DNA from: Clostridiales bacterium
GTDB lineage: Bacteria; Bacillota; Clostridia; Christensenellales; Christensenellaceae
NCBI GenBank assembly: GCA_003510345.1
Contig: DOMW01000112.1
Span: forward strand, 1-21,169
Length of the DNA: 21,169 bases
Direction: 5' to 3'
This document shows, piece after piece, positions 16,832-21,169 of this stretch; the first letter of the stretch is position 1, and each line of letters opens with the position of its first letter. Below the pieces are notes generated by a model that saw nothing but the letters and a program-made list of their open reading frames with translations, was not told the DNA's origin and made no database searches. The translations under genes and the position numbers were made by a program.

Positions 16832-17734
16832 TTACTCCTTTACGCCGCCAAGTGTGATACCCTTGACGAAATATCTTTGGAAAAACGGGTAGGCAACCAA
16901 AATGGGCAAAATACCTATTACCGCAATGCCCATGCGGATGGTTGCGGTGGGCAACGCGCCGCTTGTTCCAAGCTGCTGCATCAAATCTCTCGACTGCACA
17001 AGCGCGTTTACATCGTTTTGGATGTTGTTCAACACAATTTGAATGGTGTAAAGATGAGAGCCGTTTCGCGACGACAGGTAATACATGCCGTTCATCCAGT
17101 CGTTCCAGTACGCAAGCCCCGACATAAGACCGATTGTGGCCAGAATTGGCTTGCTAAGCGGAATAATTACCCGCAGGAACGTTGTCCAGGGACCGGCGCC
17201 GTCTATTTCGGCAGCCTCGGTAAGGCCGGGCGGGATGGAGTAGGTGAAATAATTGCGTATCAGAATCACGCTGACGGCGTTCAACATAAGACCCGGCACT
17301 ATAAGCGCCCAAATGGTGTTTTTAATACTTAAATACCGCACATAGGTGTAGTAGGTGGCCACAATGCCGCCGTTAAACAGCATGGAGAATATAAGCAGGA
17401 AGCTGAATAGCTTCATACCGGGAATATTGCGCTTACTGATGCCGTAGGCGAAAAGCGTTGAAATGCTAACATGCGCCACTACGCCTATTACTGTTATCGC
17501 AACAGTCATAAAGTACGCGCCGCCTATGGTCTCCCATTCCTCCGCTATGTACTGGTAGGCGTCAAAGCTCCATTTTTCCGGAAGAAAGCTGAAACCGTTT
17601 TTAACAACGGTGGTTGCATCGGTTAGGGAGGCCGTAATAAGCAAAAGAAACGGCAGCACCGCGCAAAGAGCGGCAACCGCGCATACAACATGGCTCACTG
17701 TGTTTGTCAGATAGTACTCTTTTGTGCGCATCAT
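16832..17734 (-). CDS. Carbohydrate ABC transporter permease (YtcP/MalG-like)
   Basis: The 300-residue integral membrane protein starts at an ATG with AAGGAG about six bases upstream, 10 bp after the preceding permease stop. About six transmembrane segments are visible, for example VVCAVAALCAVLPFLLLITA (about 16-35) and MTVAITVIGVVAHVSISTLF (about 76-95). The EAA loop that docks the ATPase reads EAAEIDGAGPWTTFLRVIIP at about 179-198. It ends QRYFVKGITLGGVKE, the characteristic C-terminus of MalG/LplC-type permeases. Together with the next permease it would form the channel for an oligosaccharide. No ATPase gene is present in the window, which is usual for clostridial CUT1 systems that share an MsmX-type ATPase encoded elsewhere. 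Confidence 0.95.
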   Translation of the reverse strand: MMRTKEYYLTNTVSHVVCAVAALCAVLPFLLLITASLTDATTVVKNGFSFLPEKWSFDAYQYIAEEWETIGGAYFMTVAITVIGVVAHVSISTLFAYGISKRNIPGMKLFSFLLIFSMLFNGGIVATYYTYVRYLSIKNTIWALIVPGLMLNAVSVILIRNYFTYSIPPGLTEAAEIDGAGPWTTFLRVIIPLSKPILATIGLMSGLAYWNDWMNGMYYLSSRNGSHLYTIQIVLNNIQNDVNALVQSRDLMQQLGTSGALPTATIRMGIAVIGILPILVAYPFFQRYFVKGITLGGVKE

Positions 17735-17744
17735 AGTATTCTCC

Positions 17745-18689
17745 TTAAAACAGCGCGCTGTTTTTTTCGTATCTTCGTATCAGCATGTTTACCAGCACAA
17801 TCAGCACAAACCCCACGATAGACTGGAAAATGCTGGCCGCGCTGGACATGCCGTAGTCCGCTTTTTCCATCAGCGCCTGGTATACATAAACGTCTATAGT
17901 GCGCGTAAATTCGTATATAGCGCCGCTGTTTCTTGTAACCTGATAGAAAAGGCCAAAGTCCGAGCGGAAAATAGACCCCACCGTTAAAAGCCCTGTGGTG
18001 ATGACCACCGGCTTGAGTTGCGGCAGCGTAATGCGGAAAAACTGCTGTATCTTGCCGGCGCCGTCCAGGCTAGCCGCCTCGTAATAATCCCTGTTGATGC
18101 CCACGAGGGTGGAAAAATACAGGATCATGCTGTAGCCAACGCCCTTCCATGTGTTAATGAATACAAGAAGGAATGGCCAGTTTTGGCCTGACGCGTACCA
18201 GTTCACCGGCTGAACCCCAAGCAACGGGAAAAGGCCATTGTTTAAAAACCCGGTATCGGAGGACAAAAACGCAAAAGCAAGGTAGCTTACGATAACCCAG
18301 CTCATCAGATTGGGCAACAAAACAAAGGTTTGATAAAGCCTCTTTGCTCTTCTTGAGGCCAGCTCGTTTATGAACACCGCCAAAAGAATTGCGCAAACAG
18401 TACCCACAATCCAAAAAGCAATATTGTATAAAATGGTGTTGCGTATAATAATTCCGGCGTCTCTGGATGCAAAAAGAAACTTAAAGTTATCAAACCCCGC
18501 CCAATCGCTGCCTAAAATACCCTTGGTAAAATTCAGGTCCTTAAACGCGATGGTAATGCCGAACATGGGCAGATAATTATTGATAAACAGGTAAATTAGC
18601 CCCGGCAAAACCATCAGATAGTATGGGAAATGGCGTCTCCCTTTTTTTAATGATATGGTTTTTAGTGCCTTGATAATACTCACCCCCAC
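17745..18689 (-). CDS. Carbohydrate ABC transporter permease (LplB/MalF-like)
   Basis: The frame opens with a GTG at 18687-18689, giving 314 residues; a second GTG at 18681-18683 is an alternative. Neither has a strong ribosome binding site, so the start is uncertain by a couple of codons. About six transmembrane segments follow a basic N-terminus (KKGRRHFPYYLMVLPGLIYL). The cytoplasmic EAA loop reads YYEAASLDGAGKIQQFFRIT near 202-221. The layout, with an N-terminal FPYYLMVLPGL and a following F-I-N-N-Y-L-P segment, is typical of LplB-type CUT1 permeases. It pairs with the downstream permease and with the lipoprotein upstream. A strong hairpin separates it from the lipoprotein gene. Confidence 0.93.
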   Translation of the reverse strand: MGVSIIKALKTISLKKGRRHFPYYLMVLPGLIYLFINNYLPMFGITIAFKDLNFTKGILGSDWAGFDNFKFLFASRDAGIIIRNTILYNIAFWIVGTVCAILLAVFINELASRRAKRLYQTFVLLPNLMSWVIVSYLAFAFLSSDTGFLNNGLFPLLGVQPVNWYASGQNWPFLLVFINTWKGVGYSMILYFSTLVGINRDYYEAASLDGAGKIQQFFRITLPQLKPVVITTGLLTVGSIFRSDFGLFYQVTRNSGAIYEFTRTIDVYVYQALMEKADYGMSSAASIFQSIVGFVLIVLVNMLIRRYEKNSALF

Positions 18690-18704
18690 TGGCCTAAGTA
18701 GTGC

Positions 18705-18736
18705 TTGCGTGCTGCCGGCTGCCCGGCAGCACGCAA
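18705..18736 (-). promoter_or_regulatory. 14-bp intercistronic hairpin between solute-binding protein and permease genes
   Basis: Arms 18705-18718 and 18723-18736 are perfect complements over 14 bp, with a 4-base loop at 18719-18722; the core arm is GCGTGCTGCCGG. It begins 15 bp after the lipoprotein's TAA. On the transcript no U-rich tract follows, so it is not a typical intrinsic terminator. In maltose-type operons hairpins at this place stabilise the upstream mRNA segment, giving far more binding protein than permease. The same role is inferred here. Confidence 0.7.
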
Positions 18737-18751
18737 TAAATGATTATCCGT

Positions 18752-20314
18752 TTAACCTTTCTGCGCGATAAACGCGTCTAACTGCTGCTGGTTGGCGGCT
18801 ATCACCTCATTTATTCCGGCGCTCTCCAATGCACGTAAAAACTCAGGCAGACTAACAGCAGGATCCACCGCTCCCGCGTTAATCGTTGCCACGTATTGAT
18901 CCATCACCGAGCTAATCGCTGCAATTTCCGCGGAAAACTCAGACGTATCGAAAACATACCCAAGGGCCGGAGAGGTATAGGCATCAGGGATGTTTGCCTC
19001 AATGTCCAGTTTGATCTGGTTCATATCAATCGGGTTCGGCTCAAAGACAGGCAGCCGCGCCTGATTGCCAAGCCACGGGTAGGCAATATAATGCGGGAGG
19101 TCTACCGGATTTTCGGCCAGCCAGCGTATCAGTGTATTGTCGCCTTCCCGTTCTACAACCTCCCATTCCACTCCCTCACGGCCATATTGCACAAGCGTAT
19201 GTGCCTCAGGATTTTTGAAGAAGTAATTCAAAAACTCCATGGCCTTTTCGGGATGCTCACAGGTAGGCGTGATGTGCCACATCATACCGGCCAGTGAGCC
19301 TGCTTTACCGGCAGGCTGCGTATTAAAAACTACTACTTCATCCGCCCAAGCGACGACCTGTTCCAAGCGGTCGTCAAAAGAACCGTAGGCAAAAAAACCC
19401 ACAGTATCGTCTCTGGTCAGGATTTCGTCCGGGGTATCGGTGGTGACGGCCGCATCGGCGGAAATCCAGCCTTTTTGCGCCCATTCATACATCTTTTGGG
19501 CATAGTAGGCATATTCCTCAGTTGCGATAAGGTTTACCACTTGGGTAGGGGCATACTTGTCTGACGCAAGAATTAAGGTGCCATAAATGGGATTCACCTG
19601 TGTAAAGGAATCAAACGCGATATGACTGTTGAGTGTCATGGAGCTAGTTGAAGTAGTGATTTGCATCAATACGTTCTGCTCTTCGCCCTCGTCGATGATT
19701 TCAAACATTTCCTCTATTTCATCAAGGGTGTAGAGCTTATTCACATCGCGGGTAAAGCCGTACTTGTCGGCAAAGCTTTTCTTCATCTCATATCCGTGGC
19801 CGTCCGCATTCAACCACAAGACCGATATACCAAATAGTTCTCCGTCAATTTTGCACATTTCAATGTAGTCGCCGCTCTGCTCAAGAATGTCCTGACCATA
19901 TTGAGCCGCAAGGTCGTCCAGCGGGATACACATGCCTGATTCCCACGTTTGGGCTCCGGTCCCAAAGGATATAATGACGTCCATCTGTTCGCCGGACGAA
20001 AGGGCCAGTGACGCGTCGGTGGTTACTTGTACAATATCTGTTCGCTCAAAAGTGACATGAACGCCCAAATCCCGCTCCAACATTTCGTTCAGCTCCGCTT
20101 CCATCTCGTAGAACCCCTCGCCGGGTTCTGTAAGTGTGCAGATTTGAACCACGAGCTCAACAATGTCCTGCGGCTCCGTTGGGCCTGCGCCTGTGGTGCC
20201 CGCTTGCCCTGCGGTTGTGCCGGTTTGGGACGACGCGGTTGGTGTGCTGCCGCACCCCGCAAGCAGAATGGCGGTCATAAGTACGCTTAATAGCACCGAT
20301 AGGATTCTTTTCAT
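18752..20314 (-). CDS. Extracellular solute-binding lipoprotein (LplA/YtcQ-like, CUT1)
   Basis: From ATG 20312-20314, preceded by GAGGAGGA, the product has 520 residues; an in-frame start five codons upstream would overlap the ribosome binding site. A lipoprotein signal peptide ends in LLAGC, making Cys21 the lipid-anchored residue. A Ser/Thr/Gly-rich linker follows, then the periplasmic-binding fold (about 50-380), with DVIISFGTGAQTW and CIPLDDLAAQYG. The last 140 residues resemble the DUF3502 C-terminus of LplA-type proteins (LGYVFDTSEFSAEIAAISSV, PEFLRALESAGI, EVIAANQQQLDAF). It would capture an oligosaccharide outside the membrane and deliver it to the two permeases encoded next. It is the first gene of the minus-strand cluster. 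The substrate is presumably rhamnose-containing, judged from the enzymes downstream. Confidence 0.94.
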   Translation of the reverse strand: MKRILSVLLSVLMTAILLAGCGSTPTASSQTGTTAGQAGTTGAGPTEPQDIVELVVQICTLTEPGEGFYEMEAELNEMLERDLGVHVTFERTDIVQVTTDASLALSSGEQMDVIISFGTGAQTWESGMCIPLDDLAAQYGQDILEQSGDYIEMCKIDGELFGISVLWLNADGHGYEMKKSFADKYGFTRDVNKLYTLDEIEEMFEIIDEGEEQNVLMQITTSTSSMTLNSHIAFDSFTQVNPIYGTLILASDKYAPTQVVNLIATEEYAYYAQKMYEWAQKGWISADAAVTTDTPDEILTRDDTVGFFAYGSFDDRLEQVVAWADEVVVFNTQPAGKAGSLAGMMWHITPTCEHPEKAMEFLNYFFKNPEAHTLVQYGREGVEWEVVEREGDNTLIRWLAENPVDLPHYIAYPWLGNQARLPVFEPNPIDMNQIKLDIEANIPDAYTSPALGYVFDTSEFSAEIAAISSVMDQYVATINAGAVDPAVSLPEFLRALESAGINEVIAANQQQLDAFIAQKG

Positions 20315-20406
20315 AGTCTTCCTCCTCATTCTTAAATGTGACTTAGATGTGCCTTTGATCAGACAACGACCTTATGCGTTTAAGATATAACGAACAGTCG
20401 GTGCTT

Positions 20407-20436
20407 GTATATACACGTTTCAAACCAACGTATATG
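20407..20436. promoter_or_regulatory. Imperfect inverted repeat upstream of the cluster, candidate operator
   Basis: The 142-bp gap between the lipoprotein start and the insertion-sequence edge (20315-20456) contains an imperfect palindrome. On the minus strand ATATACGTT is followed, after about six bases, by AACGTGTATAT, which matches the complement apart from two extra bases. It lies about 95-120 bp upstream of the lipoprotein ATG, a plausible operator position. I found no convincing -35/-10 pair on the minus strand here. Confidence 0.3.
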
Positions 20437-20465
20437 AAATTGCAACCATTCACTAGATGATGTCG

Positions 20466-21169
20466 TCAATAGATACTGGCCCAAATAGCAATACAACGGA
20501 TTTGAACTGCCGCCAAAAATGAAGCCGTGTTCTTCGCGTAACGCGTGGCGATTCCGCGCCAGCGCTTGAGTATCAGAAACGCGTTTTCAACAAGGTGCCG
20601 TAGTTTGTACAGATATTTGTCATACTCGCGCTGCTCCCGCCTGTTCTTTTTCGGAGGGATAACAACTTCCATTCCGGCAGCTTTCGCCATTTCAATTAGC
20701 GCATTAACGTCGTAGCCCCTGTCGGCCAGTAACGCTGCAGCGTCTATCCCTTGTATCAACTTTTCTCCATATTTGCAATCCGCAACGGTACCCGCTGTAA
20801 TAAAGATTCTGACCGGCATACCATGCGCATCCACGGCCAAATGTATCTTGGTGTTAAGCCCCCTTTTGTACGTTCCATATCCTGATTGCCACCAACAGCA
20901 CCCGCAGCATGAGGATGAACTTTACAATGGGAAGCATCAATCATTAACCATTCAAAATCTGGTTCATCAACAAGCAGTTCCAATAGCCGCTCCCATTCGC
21001 CTTTGTCTCGCCAATGGCAAAATCGGCGATGCACGTTCTTCCAATTCCCGTAGCAAGGCGGTAAATCGCGCCATGGGGCACCAGTGCGCAGTATCCAAAA
21101 CACGCCATTTATGAATTGTCGATTGTCTCGGGCGTTCCCGCCCCATGTACCTTTGCGCCCCATCAAATT
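20466..21169 (-). CDS. IS5-family (IS427-like) transposase, two frames joined by -1 frameshift, N-terminus missing
   Basis: The first frame (21169 down to about 20860) reads FINGVFWILRTGAPWRDLPP and LMIDASHCKVHPHAAG, the latter with the first catalytic Asp. The second frame (about 20865-20466) continues GLNTKIHLAVDAHG, LADRGYDV with the second Asp, and RHLVENAFLILKRW with the catalytic Glu. Reading the two together across a -1 shift restores the normal IS5 sequence without gap, and no other lesion is seen. The DDE triad is therefore intact and the protein is probably active. About 25-30 N-terminal residues are cut off by the window edge. The element's mobility enzyme recognises its own terminal repeats; these are not certain here. 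Confidence 0.88.
20859..20867 (-). promoter_or_regulatory. Programmed -1 ribosomal frameshift site of the transposase
   Basis: On the minus strand the run AAAAGGGGG (20867-20859) lies in the overlap of the two transposase frames. In the zero frame it reads as codons ACA AAA GGG GGC. A one-base slip backwards at A-AAA-GGG joins RTKGG to LNTKIHLAVDAHG, restoring the IS5 consensus. Several IS5 subgroups use such a shift to make transposase. Confidence 0.65.

Larger units (their letters stand above)
20457..21169 (-). mobile_element. IS5-family insertion sequence, 5' end beyond window
   Basis: The element holds an IS5-type transposase read toward the glycan cluster and runs off the right edge. 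A CTAG at 20453-20456 sits about 10 bp beyond the transposase stop. Some IS5-family elements insert at YTAR tetranucleotides, so the edge is placed there provisionally. The second end and duplicated target lie outside the window, so neither boundary is confirmed. The element separates the cluster from whatever lay upstream. Confidence 0.6.

Noticed and set aside
18705..18736. Intrinsic terminator after the lipoprotein gene
   Set aside because: The stem is strong, but no U-rich tract follows on the transcript and the permeases continue in the same direction.
20405..20425. Catabolite-repression (cre) site upstream of the lipoprotein
   Set aside because: TGAAACGTGTATAT lacks the central CG at the required position of the cre consensus.
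20466..21169. Transposase as a frameshifted pseudogene
   Set aside because: The break falls at a slippery AAAAGGGGG run and a -1 shift restores the family sequence exactly, as in IS5 subgroups that use programmed frameshifting.

Overview
The window looks like an accessory, glycan-degrading locus of an anaerobic Gram-positive bacterium, most likely of the class Clostridia. The evidence is strong GGAGG-type ribosome binding sites, a lipobox solute-binding protein with two LplB/YtcP-type sugar permeases and no cognate ATPase, an AraC-type regulator, and moderately GC-rich coding sequence. No marker gene fixes the genus.

Layout, left to right. Positions 1-117 hold the end of a truncated metallo-beta-lactamase-fold gene (+). 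Positions 358-1305 encode an AraC-family regulator (+), with a good sigma-A-like promoter at 281-309. Everything from about 1350 to 20314 reads on the minus strand as one long cluster, so its 5' end is on the right. In order of transcription it runs: solute-binding lipoprotein (20314-18752); a 14-bp-stem hairpin; two permeases (18689-17745 and 17734-16832); a GH106-like alpha-L-rhamnosidase (16825-14162); a decayed second GH106-like gene (about 14158-13034); a GH78 alpha-L-rhamnosidase-like enzyme (12986-10605); a 480-aa alpha/beta hydrolase (10503-9061); a decayed GH43 gene (9064-8239); a GH3 glycosidase (8176-5768); an alpha/beta-hydrolase esterase (5707-4679); a GH2 beta-galactosidase/glucuronidase-type enzyme (4633-2174); a broken ceramidase-like gene (2146-about 1556); and a fragment of an AraC-type DNA-binding domain. 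An IS5-family insertion sequence, with its transposase split by a -1 frameshift, runs off the right edge and abuts the 5' end of the cluster.

The cluster resembles a Gram-positive polysaccharide-utilisation locus. The lipoprotein and permeases would import an oligosaccharide. Two rhamnosidase families would remove rhamnose, GH2 and GH3 would cleave beta-linked sugars, and the two serine hydrolases would remove acyl groups. A rhamnose-rich, acylated substrate such as a rhamnogalacturonan-type pectin side chain or a plant rhamnoside is an inference. None of the enzymes shows an obvious secretion signal, so degradation probably finishes in the cytoplasm.

The most unusual property is interspersed decay. 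Four minus-strand remnants (GH106, GH43, ceramidase-like, AraC HTH) lie among apparently intact genes. Three of them carry in-frame TAG codons inside otherwise conserved protein sequence. A second observation is a roughly 70-residue C-terminal module that appears to be shared by the esterase and the GH3 enzyme. No tRNA, rRNA or CRISPR array was seen.
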